From positions 1 to 55,754 of the forward strand of contig JAGBGU010000034.1 of assembly GCA_017935785.1 (NCBI GenBank): a stretch of DNA of 55,754 nucleotides. Direction: 5' to 3'. Shown here one piece after another: positions 35,301 through 43,894 of the stretch. Source of the DNA: Bacteroidaceae bacterium (lineage in GTDB: Bacteria; Bacteroidota; Bacteroidia; Bacteroidales; Bacteroidaceae). The stretch's first letter is position 1. Each line of letters starts with the position of its first letter. The notes under the pieces were generated by a model. The model saw only the letters and a list, made by a program, of their open reading frames with translations. It made no database searches and was not told where the DNA came from. A program made the translations under genes and the position numbers.

Positions 35301-36024
35301 ACGCGAAATGGCCTATATGCTGTATTTGGCCGGCTTTGATGTGAAGGACGTAATGATGACCGACCTGATTACAGGACGCGAGACGTTGGACGACATTAAC
35401 TTTATCGTATTCTGTGGCGGATTCTCCAACAGCGACGTATTAGGAAGCGCCAAGGGCTGGGCCGGAGCTTTCCTTTACAACGAAAAGGCCAAGGAAGCGC
35501 TTGACCGCTTCTATGCCCGTCCCGACACTCTTTCACTGGGTGTGTGCAACGGATGCCAGCTGATGGTGGAACTCGGTCTTGTGGGTAAGGTGGCAGAAAA
35601 CAATTGCGGAAAGGCCAAGATGCTGCACAACGACTCGCACAAGTTCGAGTCCAACTTTGTGGGCGTAACCGTACAGACCAACCGCAGCGTATTGATGGGA
35701 AGTCTGAGCGGAAGCCGACTGGGAATCTGGGTAGCCCACGGCGAGGGCAAGTTCCAGTTGCCCGGAAGCGAGGACGACTATAACGTAGTGCTGAAGTATT
35801 CTTACGAAGGCTATCCCGCCAACCCCAACGGCAGTGATTTCTGTACCGCCGGTATCTGCACCGCCGATGGCCGCCATTTGGCCATGATGCCTCACCTTGA
35901 GCGTGCATTCTTCCCCTGGCAGTGCGGTTTCTATCCTGCGGAACGCAGATGCGAAGATCAGATTACTCCCTGGATCGAAGCCTTTGTCAATGCATACAAT
36001 TGGATTCAAGAGAAAACAAAATGA
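32305..36024 (+). CDS. purL: phosphoribosylformylglycinamidine synthase (large, glutaminase-fused form)
   Basis: 1239 residues, the full-length FGAR amidotransferase. It opens with MAITFFKTPQQS at 32305, 34 bp after its promoter. ATP/FGAR sites are seen in NSEHCRHKIFGG, KAETHNFPTTVEPFNGASTG and TGGEIRDRMGGG. The C-terminal class I glutaminase has GVCNGCQLM with nucleophile C1081 and the partner pair in PHLERAFFPWQ. It converts FGAR to FGAM using glutamine and ATP, purine step 4. A hairpin at 36057-36085 separates it from the chromate transporter genes. Confidence 0.97.
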   Translation: MAITFFKTPQQSIIATLSDHVLTGEENEKLCWLYGEATVVNQTTMEGFFIGPRKEMITPWSTNAVEITQNMALKGIGRIEEYFPVKDADAEYDPMLQRLYKGLDQDIFTNDITPDSIKSIEDLEEYNEQEGLALSPEEIAYLHNVEQQLNRKLTDSEVFGFAQINSEHCRHKIFGGTFIIDGEEKESSLFQMIKKTTQENPHKIISAYKDNVAFAEGPTIEQFAPADHSTSDYFIIRDIESVISIKAETHNFPTTVEPFNGASTGTGGEIRDRMGGGVGSWPIAGTAVYMTSYPRTEEGREWEQILPVRKWLYQTPEQILIKASNGASDFGNKFGQPLICGSVLTFEHKEEGCAQEYAYDKVIMLAGGVGYGTKRDCLKGTPQKGNKIVMVGGDNYRIGLGGGSVSSVETGRYSCGIELNAVQRANPEMQKRANNLIRALCEEEVNPVVSIHDHGSAGHVNCLSELVEECGGLIEMDKLPIGDSTLSAKEIIANESQERMGLLIDEKHIDHVREIAERERAPLYVVGETTGDAHFAFQQADGVRPFDLEVSQMFGHSPKTIMRDNTVERHYADVEYDQTNLSEKVARVLQLEAVACKDWLTNKVDRSVTGKVARQQCQGELQLPLSDCGVVALDYRGEKGIATALGHAPQAALANPAAGSVLSVAESLTNIVWAPLEDGLDSVSLSANWMWPCRAQEGEDARLFQAVEALSNFCCELKINVPTGKDSLSMTQKYPNGEKVISPGTVIVTSGGQVSDIKKVVSPVIQNTPSTLYHIDFSFDELRLGGSAFAQSLNRIGDDVPTVKDSDYFRTAFNAVQDLIKKDLLLAGHDISAGGLVTALLEMTFANTEGGLDINLDGVKCDDIVKILFAENPGVVIQVADKKCGEVKKFLEDAGVSFIKLGKPCEERHILIEKDGSEYQLGIDYLRDVWYSTSYLLDKQQSFHGKAKERFENYKQQPLEWNMLPGFTGKLGQYGLNPDRREKSGVRAAIIREKGTNGEREMAYMLYLAGFDVKDVMMTDLITGRETLDDINFIVFCGGFSNSDVLGSAKGWAGAFLYNEKAKEALDRFYARPDTLSLGVCNGCQLMVELGLVGKVAENNCGKAKMLHNDSHKFESNFVGVTVQTNRSVLMGSLSGSRLGIWVAHGEGKFQLPGSEDDYNVVLKYSYEGYPANPNGSDFCTAGICTADGRHLAMMPHLERAFFPWQCGFYPAERRCEDQITPWIEAFVNAYNWIQEKTK

Positions 36025-36056
36025 CAATATCCGTTGATTGACCGGATCAAATAAAA

Positions 36057-36085
36057 GGAGTCGGGATGCCTTGTATCCCGGCTCC
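36057..36085 (+). terminator. hairpin after purL
   Basis: GGAGTCGGGAT (36057-36067) pairs with ATCCCGGCTCC (36075-36085), 11 bp with one wobble. The following sequence is AT-rich but has no clean U-tract, so it may be an attenuator or mRNA-end structure. Confidence 0.6.
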
Positions 36086-36100
36086 ATATTATAATATATA

Positions 36101-36628
36101 ATGTGGGAATTATTTAAAACATTCTTCCATATCGGGTTGTTTACATTCGGGGGCGGCTATGCAATGATACCTCTGATTGAGTCCAAGGTGGTGGACGAGA
36201 AGAGATGGATTGACCGTGAGATGCTGCTCGACCTTATAGCAATCGCACAAAGCTGTCCGGGCATTTTTGCGGTGAATATAGGCATCTTTATCGGCTACAA
36301 ACTGCGAAGGACACCTGGTGCGCTGGTTTGTGCGTTAGGCACATCACTGCCTTCGTTTATCATCATTCTGGTCATCGCTCTTTTCTTCCGGCATTTCAGG
36401 GAGAATGAATTTGTAGACCGCTTCTTCCGCGGTCTTCGTCCTGCTGTTGTGGCGCTGATTGCGGCTCCTGTATTCAAAATGGGCAAAAGGGCCAATATTA
36501 CATTCCAGTCTGTATGGATTCCGGTTGTGGCGGCTCTCTTAATCTGGCAGTTCGGTGTAAGCCCCGTTTATGTGATTCTCATTGCCGGTCTTTCCGGCTA
36601 TGCCTATGGACAATATATAAAGAACTGA
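36101..36628 (+). CDS. chromate transporter family protein, half-size (first of pair)
   Basis: 175 residues, a single CHR domain. The opening FFHIGLFTFGGGYAMIPLIE and the IAIAQSCPGIFAVNIGIFIG stretch are the family signatures. Short CHR proteins work as pairs of oppositely oriented halves; the second half follows after 3 bp. The physiological substrate in anaerobes is uncertain; chromate/sulfate export is the family annotation. Confidence 0.9.
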   Translation: MWELFKTFFHIGLFTFGGGYAMIPLIESKVVDEKRWIDREMLLDLIAIAQSCPGIFAVNIGIFIGYKLRRTPGALVCALGTSLPSFIIILVIALFFRHFRENEFVDRFFRGLRPAVVALIAAPVFKMGKRANITFQSVWIPVVAALLIWQFGVSPVYVILIAGLSGYAYGQYIKN

Positions 36629-36631
36629 TTT

Positions 36632-37210
36632 ATGATACTTTTATATCTCAAGATATTCTGGACATTCTTTAAGATCGGTCTTTTTGGCTTTGGTGGCGGA
36701 TATGCCATGATATCCATGATACAAGCCGAGGTGGTCAGCAATCACGGTTGGATGACAAACGGCGAGTTTACAGACATTGTCGCCATCAGTCAGAGCACAC
36801 CCGGTCCCATTGGAATCAACAGTGCCACATATGTGGGCTATACCAGTGTGGTCAATGCTGGGTATTCTTCGCTTTGGGGAACGTTGGGGAGTCTGATTGC
36901 CACCTTTGCGGTGGTGTTGCCCAGTCTGATACTTATGCTTGCCATCAGCCGTTTTTTCATGAAATATAAGAATCATCCGGCAGTGGAGCATACGTTCATG
37001 GGACTGCGCCCAGCCGTAGTGGGCTTGCTTGCTGCTGCTGCTTTGTTGTTGATGAATGCAGAGAATTTCAGTGCACCTGGTGAAAATCCTTGGCAGTTCT
37101 TTATCAGTGTAGGGTTGTTCCTTTTTGCTTTCATAGGGCAGATGGTATACAAAATGAATCCTGTGCTGCTGTTGGTGCTTTGCGGAATTTCCGGTTTGTT
37201 GTTGTTTTAG
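36632..37210 (+). CDS. chromate transporter family protein, half-size (second of pair)
   Basis: 192 residues, a second CHR domain with FGFGGGYAMISMIQAE and ISQSTPGPIGINSATYVGY. It starts 3 bp after the first half, so the two are translated from one mRNA and probably form a heteromeric transporter. Eleven bases separate it from the GH127 gene, which may be part of the same transcript. Confidence 0.9.
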   Translation: MILLYLKIFWTFFKIGLFGFGGGYAMISMIQAEVVSNHGWMTNGEFTDIVAISQSTPGPIGINSATYVGYTSVVNAGYSSLWGTLGSLIATFAVVLPSLILMLAISRFFMKYKNHPAVEHTFMGLRPAVVGLLAAAALLLMNAENFSAPGENPWQFFISVGLFLFAFIGQMVYKMNPVLLLVLCGISGLLLF

Positions 37211-37221
37211 AATATGATCAG

Positions 37222-39555
37222 ATGGCAGGTTTGATTAAATTGTTGGTACTGGTTCCCGTGTTGGGGCTGGCTTCTTTGGGTGCTACGGCACAGATTTCAC
37301 GAAAGGTGGAAAGTTTCCCCATAAATAGTGTAAGATTGACAAAAAGTCCTTTCAAGCACGCTGAGGAAATGGATATGCAGTATCTGTTGGGGCTCAACCC
37401 CGACCGTCTGTTGGCTCCCTATCTGAAGGAAGCAGGGCTGTCACCCAAAGCTGAAAACTATACCAACTGGGAGAATACCGGACTCGACGGCCATATAGGC
37501 GGCCATTATGTGTCGGCACTTTCGTACATGTACGCCTCTACTGGCAACGAGGAGATCAAACGCCGTCTGGATTATATGATAAGCGAGTTAAAACGCTGCC
37601 AGGGCAAGGACGGCTATCTGAGCGGTGTGCCCGATGGCCGTCAGATCTGGAAGGAAATCAGCGAGGGTAATATCCGTGCATCCGGTTTCGGACTGAACGA
37701 CCGATGGGTGCCCCTGTACAATATCCACAAAATTTATGCCGGTTTGCGCGATGCCTATCTCCATGCCGGGAACAAGGATGCGAAGGAAATGCTCGTAAGG
37801 CTGGCCGATTGGATGATTCGCCTCGTGGAAAACCTGAACGAGAGTCAGATGCAGGATATGCTGCGGAGCGAACACGGAGGACTGAACGAGGTGTTTGCCG
37901 ATGTGGCGGTTATAACGGGTGATGAACGCTATCTGAGGCTGGCGCACAAATTTTCGCACCGGTTGGTGCTGGAACCTCTGTTAAAGCGTGAGGACCGACT
38001 GACGGGTATGCATGCCAATACGCAGATTCCGAAGGTAATCGGATATAAGCGTATGGCTGACCTGGAGGGCAATGCAGACTGGAGTGAGGCTGCCCGTTAT
38101 TTCTGGGAAACGGTGGTTGAACGCAGAAGCATCAGTATCGGAGGCAACAGCGTGCGCGAACACTTCCACCCCGACACGGATTTCAGCAGTATGCTTACCA
38201 GCGAACAAGGTCCGGAGACATGCAACACCTATAATATGCTGCGCCTTACCAAGATGCTCTATGAGACAAGTGCCGATGCCGGTTACATGGACTTCTATGA
38301 ACGGGCGCTCTACAACCATATTCTTTCTACCATCAACCCCGTACAGGGCGGCTTTGTCTATTTCACTCCCATGCGTTCGGGACACTACCGCGTGTATTCC
38401 CAGCCGCAGACCAGCTTCTGGTGTTGCGTGGGGTCGGGAATGGAGAATCACGCCCGCTATGGCGAGATGATCTATGGCCACAAGGATGACAAGCTTTACG
38501 TAAACCTTTTCATCCCATCTGTTCTGAAATGGGAGGGCACTCTTATCGAACAACAGACCCGGTTCCCCGAGGAGGAAGGGACAACCCTTGTCATTACCCC
38601 CAGGAAGAACGGTCAGCGCTTAGCGTTAAGCGTGCGCATACCCGAATGGCTGAAGCGGGACGACATGAGGTTCACCGTAAACGGCAATCCCGAGCAGGTA
38701 GTGGTGGAGGACGGATATGCCACCATCAACCGAGCCTGGCAGAAGGGCGACAAGGTTCACGTCAGCCTGCCGATGCAACTGCATGTGATGGGCCTGCCGG
38801 ACGGCTCGGCCAACTACTCCATCATGTATGGTCCCATTGTGCTTGGCGCATCGCTTGGAAAACAGGCACAGGACGGCATGTATGCCGATGACAGCCGAGG
38901 CGGACACATTGCCAACGGCCCCCGCCTGCCGCTTCAGAATATGCCCGTCATAGTAGGTGGGAAGGACGAAATAGTCCCACGTGTCAGTAAGGTTGCCGGC
39001 CAGCCGCTAACCTTCAAGTTGGGCGGAGTGTATCCGTCCAGTTACGAAGGCATTACTCTGCGCCCCTTCTACAGCCTGCACGAGTGCCGTTATATGGTAT
39101 ACTGGCCGCTTTTGAGCAAGGAGGAACTGACTGCCCGGCAGGAAAAACTGGCCCGCGAGGAACAGGAACGCCAGACATTGGATGCAATGACGACGGACAA
39201 GGTGGTCTGTGGGGAGCAGCAACCCGAGAGCGACCACTTTGTGCAGATGGAGCACAGCTATGCCGGCGATGATGAAGGCACACATTGGCGCGAGGCTCGC
39301 GGATGGTTCAGTTACCAGATGAAGACACGTGGACAGCGTCCGGCCAAAGTGCGTGTCCGTTTCCGCCCTGATGGTAGCCGCAATGCCCTTGTCAGTCTGA
39401 ACGAGGTGGAAATAGGAGTGTTAGATAACCAGCCAGGCATAGCCGAGTTTGAAATTCCCGTGAGTCTGCGCACTTCAGATGTGCTGACAATAAAGGTGGC
39501 AAAGGGTGAGAAAAACATCACTCCACGCATTTACGAAGTACGGCTAATTAAGTGA
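37222..39555 (+). CDS. glycoside hydrolase family 127 (beta-L-arabinofuranosidase type), secreted
   Basis: 777 residues from MAGLIKLLVL at 37222, with a signal peptide ending near GATA-QIS; the upstream open frame lies in the transporter gene. The (alpha/alpha)6 barrel carries the family zinc site: ETCNTYNML (E332, C334) and FWCCVGSG (C401, C402), where in the characterised Bifidobacterium enzyme one cysteine acts as nucleophile. The C-terminal ~250 residues are beta-rich domains of the DUF4986/DUF6805 type. Expected role: release of beta-L-arabinofuranose from plant glycans in the periplasm. It is convergent with fmt, 33 bp apart. Confidence 0.92.
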   Translation: MAGLIKLLVLVPVLGLASLGATAQISRKVESFPINSVRLTKSPFKHAEEMDMQYLLGLNPDRLLAPYLKEAGLSPKAENYTNWENTGLDGHIGGHYVSALSYMYASTGNEEIKRRLDYMISELKRCQGKDGYLSGVPDGRQIWKEISEGNIRASGFGLNDRWVPLYNIHKIYAGLRDAYLHAGNKDAKEMLVRLADWMIRLVENLNESQMQDMLRSEHGGLNEVFADVAVITGDERYLRLAHKFSHRLVLEPLLKREDRLTGMHANTQIPKVIGYKRMADLEGNADWSEAARYFWETVVERRSISIGGNSVREHFHPDTDFSSMLTSEQGPETCNTYNMLRLTKMLYETSADAGYMDFYERALYNHILSTINPVQGGFVYFTPMRSGHYRVYSQPQTSFWCCVGSGMENHARYGEMIYGHKDDKLYVNLFIPSVLKWEGTLIEQQTRFPEEEGTTLVITPRKNGQRLALSVRIPEWLKRDDMRFTVNGNPEQVVVEDGYATINRAWQKGDKVHVSLPMQLHVMGLPDGSANYSIMYGPIVLGASLGKQAQDGMYADDSRGGHIANGPRLPLQNMPVIVGGKDEIVPRVSKVAGQPLTFKLGGVYPSSYEGITLRPFYSLHECRYMVYWPLLSKEELTARQEKLAREEQERQTLDAMTTDKVVCGEQQPESDHFVQMEHSYAGDDEGTHWREARGWFSYQMKTRGQRPAKVRVRFRPDGSRNALVSLNEVEIGVLDNQPGIAEFEIPVSLRTSDVLTIKVAKGEKNITPRIYEVRLIK

Positions 39556-39588
39556 AAACTACTTCGTTTTCCTCCTACTTGATTGTTC

Positions 39589-40560
39589 CTATTGCAGGCT
39601 GCAGCCTTCAAGGCGTGTGCCGCGCAGGAAGTCTGTTATTGCCATGCGCTTTTTGCCGGCAAGCTGTATCTCTTCCAATGCCAGCCATTCATCGGGAAGG
39701 GCAACGTGGATGTATGTCTTGCCGTCGGTCTGTATGGTGCCGGGCGCTGTGCCTGCACTGCTCTTGCCGGTCAGTGCGGTGCGGTAGACTTTCAGTGCGG
39801 CGGGTTTTCCCTGAGCATTGACAAGATTGGTCCAGGCGGCAGGGTAGGGGCTTAGGCCGCGTACCAGGTTGTGGGCACTTAGTGCGGTATGTTCGTTCCA
39901 TAGAATCTGGCAAGTCTCGCGGAAAATCTTGGGGGCATGGCGCAGGGGAACATCGGTGAGGAACTGTTCCTGGGGAATGGCTCTGGCCGTGCCGGCGATG
40001 ATTTCCTCAACGGTGCGTACTACAAGGTCGGAACCCACTTCCATCATACGGTCGTGGACGGTGCCGGCATTGTCCTCGGGCAGAATGGGGATACGCTCCT
40101 GAAGGATGATGCGGCCGGTGTCAATATCGTGGTCCAGGAAGAAAGTGGTCACACCGGTTTCCTTGTCGCCGTTGATGACAGCCCAGTTGATAGGAGCTGC
40201 ACCGCGGTATTGCGGCAGCAGGGCGGCATGGAGGTTGAAAGTACCCATCGGAGGCATGGCCCATACTACTTCGGGCAGCATGCGGAAGGCCACTACTATC
40301 TGCAGGTCGGCATTGAGCGCCTTGAGCTGTTGCAGGAAATCTTCGTCGCGCAGACGTTCCGGCTGAAGCACGGGAATGTCCCGGCTTACGGCAAACTGTT
40401 TAACGGGGCTGGACTGCAGTACGTCGTGGTGGCGGCCGATGGCCTTGTCGGGCATGGTTACTACGCCCACAACATTATAACCCTGAGCCAGAAGGCGTTC
40501 AAGGGGGGCTACCGCAAAGTCGGGTGTGCCCATATATACGATTCTCAGATTCTTTTCCAT
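39589..40560 (-). CDS. fmt: methionyl-tRNA formyltransferase
   Basis: 323 residues from MEKNLRIVYMGTPDFAV at 40560. The formyl-transferase domain has AFRMLPEVVW, the NLHAALLPQYRGAAPINWA folate-site signature (Asn and His) and TTFFLDHDIDTG. A C-terminal OB-type tRNA-binding domain follows from about residue 210. It formylates initiator Met-tRNA. A promoter lies at 40592-40585; the longer frame to 40710 crosses it and is rejected. It stands alone rather than beside rpe. Confidence 0.96.
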   Translation of the reverse strand: MEKNLRIVYMGTPDFAVAPLERLLAQGYNVVGVVTMPDKAIGRHHDVLQSSPVKQFAVSRDIPVLQPERLRDEDFLQQLKALNADLQIVVAFRMLPEVVWAMPPMGTFNLHAALLPQYRGAAPINWAVINGDKETGVTTFFLDHDIDTGRIILQERIPILPEDNAGTVHDRMMEVGSDLVVRTVEEIIAGTARAIPQEQFLTDVPLRHAPKIFRETCQILWNEHTALSAHNLVRGLSPYPAAWTNLVNAQGKPAALKVYRTALTGKSSAGTAPGTIQTDGKTYIHVALPDEWLALEEIQLAGKKRMAITDFLRGTRLEGCSLQ

Positions 40561-40584
40561 GTCTGTTCTTCTGTTCTTTGTGTG

Positions 40585-40592
40585 CAAAGTTA
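40585..40592 (-). promoter_or_regulatory. -7 element TAACTTTG for fmt
   Basis: Exact TAnnTTTG match on the minus strand, 24 bp before the fmt start codon. Confidence 0.7.
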
Positions 40593-40612
40593 CGACAAAA
40601 AGCTGAGATATT

Positions 40613-40644
40613 TTGTGGAATAATTCTGTGGTATTGTATTTTTG
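40613..40644 (+). promoter_or_regulatory. promoter of the BPL_N gene
   Basis: TTG at 40613-40615, 21 bp, TATTTTTG at 40637-40644. A second perfect -7 element, TAATTTTG, follows at 40647-40654 without a matching TTG. Confidence 0.65.
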
Positions 40645-40711
40645 TGTAATTTTGTGTGAACTTTTCAAGCAAAGGCCTGATTCGGCCGTGTTGTGTAAAA
40701 CGATATACATT

Positions 40712-42019
40712 ATGAGGATAGAAAAGACAATACTTTGTGGTACAATGTTGGGTCTGGCCCTGTTGAATGCGTTGCCGGGAATGGCGCAGCGGGGCTACTA
40801 CAAGGATATTTTCATGGATGGTGGCATCAGCGTGAGTTCGCGTACCACCTTGCCTTCTGCCACGGCACTGAATCTGACTATGGATTATCTTACCTGTTCG
40901 CCGCACAAACTGAACGGGAAAAGTGCCTACAATGCAGCGGATTCCTTATTCCAACTGGAACTGCTGGGCGGAAATGCCATGGACGAGAACGGCATACTGC
41001 TTTATCCTGACGGCCAGCCACGCTTCAGGATGATTTTCATGAACGGAGGCGGTGCGGCCAGGCATGGGGTTTCCCTGGGAGATGCCGGACGCGAGAATAT
41101 CCGTACGTTCATCCGGAACGGAGGCAGCTATGTGGGTTCGTGCGCCGGCGCTTTTCTGACCAGCAAGGGGGCATTGGGTAAAGACGGAAACATATATCAC
41201 ACTGATTGCTATCTGGGCATTTGGCCCGGGCATACGCTCAGCACGGCCTTGTCTGATTCGCGCACGAACCTGATTCTTGATTCCAAATCGCCCCTGTTGG
41301 AATACTATGATTTTGGCGGAGACTGCCGTGTGGACAGCGTGTATCATAATAACGGCTGCTATGCTTTGCCGGACTCGGCTTGGCCAAAGCAGACTGAGGT
41401 GTTGTTGCGCTATGACACCCAAGGCCGTGAGCTGAAACGCGAGATAGACGGACAGGCCGCAGTGTGGGCCTATAAGGCCAATGAGTATGCCGGCAGAGTG
41501 ATAGCCTGCGGCTCTCATCCCGAGGGTAATTCTTCGGGTGAGAAACTGGACCTGATGTGTGCCATGGTGCGTTACGCCCTGGACGGCAACGGCACCCCCA
41601 GACTGAAAGGCGAGCTGAAGAACGGTGAACCGAGGGAAATGACCTGCCGCACCAGCGACAAGAATCCCGACTTTACCCGGATAGGGGACAGACAGTATCA
41701 CTATTTTATGGTGCAGGTGCCAAAAGGAACCAAGGAACTGATTCTAAGTCTGCAACCTTTGTTGGGATATTCAGACTATTCCGTGTATCTCTGTGCCGGA
41801 TACGAACCCTTCCCGAAGATGGAGGATGCAGGGTTCCGTAATCTGAGTTCGACCTTTGCCAAGGAAATCCGTATCCCGAACCCGAAAGCGGGCAAACTGT
41901 ATGTCTCAGTCTTCTGCAATACAACGGTGGATACCGTGGCATCTCCTTACGGCCATCAGTATTCGGGGCGTGTGGATGTGCTGAATGGCGTGCCTTATAT
42001 TGTCAAGGCCGAGTTTTAA
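40712..42019 (+). CDS. secreted BPL_N (class I glutamine-amidotransferase-like) protein
   Basis: 435 residues with a signal peptide ending near GMAQRG. The core has FMNGGGAARHGVS and GGSYVGSCAGAFLTSKGALG, where the Cys sits at the nucleophile elbow of the GATase-like fold as in the N-terminal domain of fungal biotin-protein ligase. IACGSHPEGNSSGE supplies a His and Glu. The C-terminal ~120 residues look like a beta-sandwich of the type seen in pre-peptidase C-terminal domains (KGTKELILSLQPL). Function is unknown; an extracytoplasmic hydrolase or peptidase is possible. It ends 32 bp before the DHH gene. Confidence 0.75.
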   Translation: MRIEKTILCGTMLGLALLNALPGMAQRGYYKDIFMDGGISVSSRTTLPSATALNLTMDYLTCSPHKLNGKSAYNAADSLFQLELLGGNAMDENGILLYPDGQPRFRMIFMNGGGAARHGVSLGDAGRENIRTFIRNGGSYVGSCAGAFLTSKGALGKDGNIYHTDCYLGIWPGHTLSTALSDSRTNLILDSKSPLLEYYDFGGDCRVDSVYHNNGCYALPDSAWPKQTEVLLRYDTQGRELKREIDGQAAVWAYKANEYAGRVIACGSHPEGNSSGEKLDLMCAMVRYALDGNGTPRLKGELKNGEPREMTCRTSDKNPDFTRIGDRQYHYFMVQVPKGTKELILSLQPLLGYSDYSVYLCAGYEPFPKMEDAGFRNLSSTFAKEIRIPNPKAGKLYVSVFCNTTVDTVASPYGHQYSGRVDVLNGVPYIVKAEF

Positions 42020-42051
42020 GACATAATATATAATAATGTATATATACATAT

Positions 42052-43083
42052 ATGGAAAAGATACTGAGTGAGGATGCTTTGCTCCAATTCCGCCGGTTGA
42101 CGGCCGAGGCGCAGCACATCGTAATCTGTACGCATGTAAACCCCGACGGAGATGCCATTGGCTCTTCCCTCGCGATGAAAAAATATCTGGCTCGGGAGGG
42201 AAAAAATGTGGAGGTGGTTGTGCCCACTTCTTTTCCCGACTTCCTCAAATGGATGCCCGGCGCTTCCGAAGTGAAAGTCTATGCCAAGCATGAGGAGGAA
42301 ATGTCGGCGGTGATAAAGGAGGCCGACCTGTTTCTTGTTGCCGACTATAACGCTCCGTCGCGTCTGATGGGTATGGAAGCGGCGGTGATAGCCAATCCTG
42401 CTCCTAAAATAATGATAGACCATCACACGGATCCTGCTGACTTCTGCCAAGTGGTGGTGTCGCGACCGGATATGTGTGCTACGGCCGAGGTGTGGTGCCA
42501 TCTGCTGGATCAGACGGGCGAACTGGACGCTATAAGCCACGATGAAGCTGTTTGCATCTACACCGCCATGATGTGTGATACCGGAGCCTTTACCTATGCC
42601 TCCAGCCGTCCGGCAGTGTATGAATGTATCGGAAAGCTTCTGGCGTGCGGAATAGACAAGGACAAGATTTACCGTAACGTGTTTTGGACGGCCTCGCCTG
42701 CCCGAATGAAGCTGATGGGCTATATGCTCTATGTGAAGATGGATGTCTTGACACAAATGCATGCCAGCATCATGACGCTTACCAACAGCGAACGTCGTCT
42801 CTTTGGCATAAAGAACGGAGATACGGAAGGCTTCGTGAATATGCCTTTGCAGATTATGGGCATGCGGCTGAGCGTTTTCCTGGCTCAGGATACGGAGCAT
42901 CCGGATGTGATAAAGGTAAGCCTGCGCAGTGTGGATGATTTCCCTTGTAACGAAATGGCCGCCCGTTTCTTTAATGGCGGAGGACACAAGAATGCCAGCG
43001 GAGGCCGACTGCAATGCAGTATGGACGAGGCTGTGGAAACGGTGAAAAAGGCCATCCGCGCCTTTGAATCCTTGTTGAAATGA
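42052..43083 (+). CDS. DHH-family phosphoesterase (NrnA-like oligoribonuclease/pAp phosphatase)
   Basis: 343 residues. The metal sites of the DHH superfamily are in order: THVNPDGDAIGSS (His and two Asp), VADYNAPS, MIDHHTDP (the DHH motif), and the C-terminal DHHA1 signature FFNGGGHKNASGG. NrnA-type enzymes degrade 2-5 nt RNAs and remove the 3'-phosphate of pAp. Which of these dominates here is not visible. Confidence 0.9.
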   Translation: MEKILSEDALLQFRRLTAEAQHIVICTHVNPDGDAIGSSLAMKKYLAREGKNVEVVVPTSFPDFLKWMPGASEVKVYAKHEEEMSAVIKEADLFLVADYNAPSRLMGMEAAVIANPAPKIMIDHHTDPADFCQVVVSRPDMCATAEVWCHLLDQTGELDAISHDEAVCIYTAMMCDTGAFTYASSRPAVYECIGKLLACGIDKDKIYRNVFWTASPARMKLMGYMLYVKMDVLTQMHASIMTLTNSERRLFGIKNGDTEGFVNMPLQIMGMRLSVFLAQDTEHPDVIKVSLRSVDDFPCNEMAARFFNGGGHKNASGGRLQCSMDEAVETVKKAIRAFESLLK

Positions 43084-43136
43084 ACCGCTTGAAGATGAAA
43101 CTGGCTTAAAAAATGTGTTTTTTGGGGCAGGAGGGC

Positions 43137-43165
43137 TTGCAATCCGCTTTTTATTGCTACCTTTG
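43137..43165 (+). promoter_or_regulatory. promoter of the DUF4827-hemW unit
   Basis: TTG at 43137-43139, 18 bp, TACCTTTG at 43158-43165 (exact -7). The ATG follows at 43188. Confidence 0.7.
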
Positions 43166-43187
43166 TGCCCACAAATCAGATAAAAAG

Positions 43188-43892
43188 ATGAAGATAAAGA
43201 AATACTTGTGTATGTGTTTGGCATTCTGTGCAGTTGCCGCTGCATTGTGCTCCTGTGACGATGATGAGACTTATGCCGACCAGAAGGAGAAGGAACGCAA
43301 GGCCATTGCCGGTTTCCTGAACCGCAACCTGATCTTGTTGGACGCCCAGGGCGATACACTCCTCAATATGGGAAAGATAAAGGTGATTTCTGAACAACAG
43401 TTCATTAACCAGGATTCCACCACGAATCTGGATGAAAACGAGTATGTGCTCTTTACCAACAACGGAGTCTACATGCAGATTGTGCGAAAAGGTCCCGGAG
43501 AACCTATCAGAAGCGGAGAAACCAAGCGTGTGATATGCCGTTATTTTGAGTATAACATATTGGGCGACAGCCTGCAGACCAGTAATCAGACTCCCTATTG
43601 GGCCACTAATCCGGAGGTGCTGGACGTAAGCAATAACAGCGGTACCATCAATGCCAGTTTCAACACTACGCTGAACGGTGGCGGAGCCATGTATATGATT
43701 TACAAGAACGTGAGTGTGCCCAACGGATGGCTTGTTCCGCTGAACTATATAAACCTGGGACGTCAGAAATCAGAAGATGAGGGTATCGCCAAGGTGCGTA
43801 TCATTGTTCCGCATTCCGAGGGACAGACAGATGCCACCAACAATGTGTACCCTTGTTTCTATGAGATTTCTTATCAGGAAATGAGAGAATAA
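43188..43892 (+). CDS. DUF4827 lipoprotein
   Basis: 234 residues from MKIKKYLCMC at 43188. Signal peptide with lipobox ALCSC followed by DDDETYAD; the acidic residues right after the cysteine are the Bacteroidetes surface-export type. The body (KAIAGFLNRNLILLD through PCFYEISYQEM) matches DUF4827 lipoproteins, which resemble FKBP-type domains found in gliding-like proteins but whose role is unknown. Two bases separate it from hemW. Confidence 0.82.
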   Translation: MKIKKYLCMCLAFCAVAAALCSCDDDETYADQKEKERKAIAGFLNRNLILLDAQGDTLLNMGKIKVISEQQFINQDSTTNLDENEYVLFTNNGVYMQIVRKGPGEPIRSGETKRVICRYFEYNILGDSLQTSNQTPYWATNPEVLDVSNNSGTINASFNTTLNGGGAMYMIYKNVSVPNGWLVPLNYINLGRQKSEDEGIAKVRIIVPHSEGQTDATNNVYPCFYEISYQEMRE

Positions 43893-43894
43893 GC

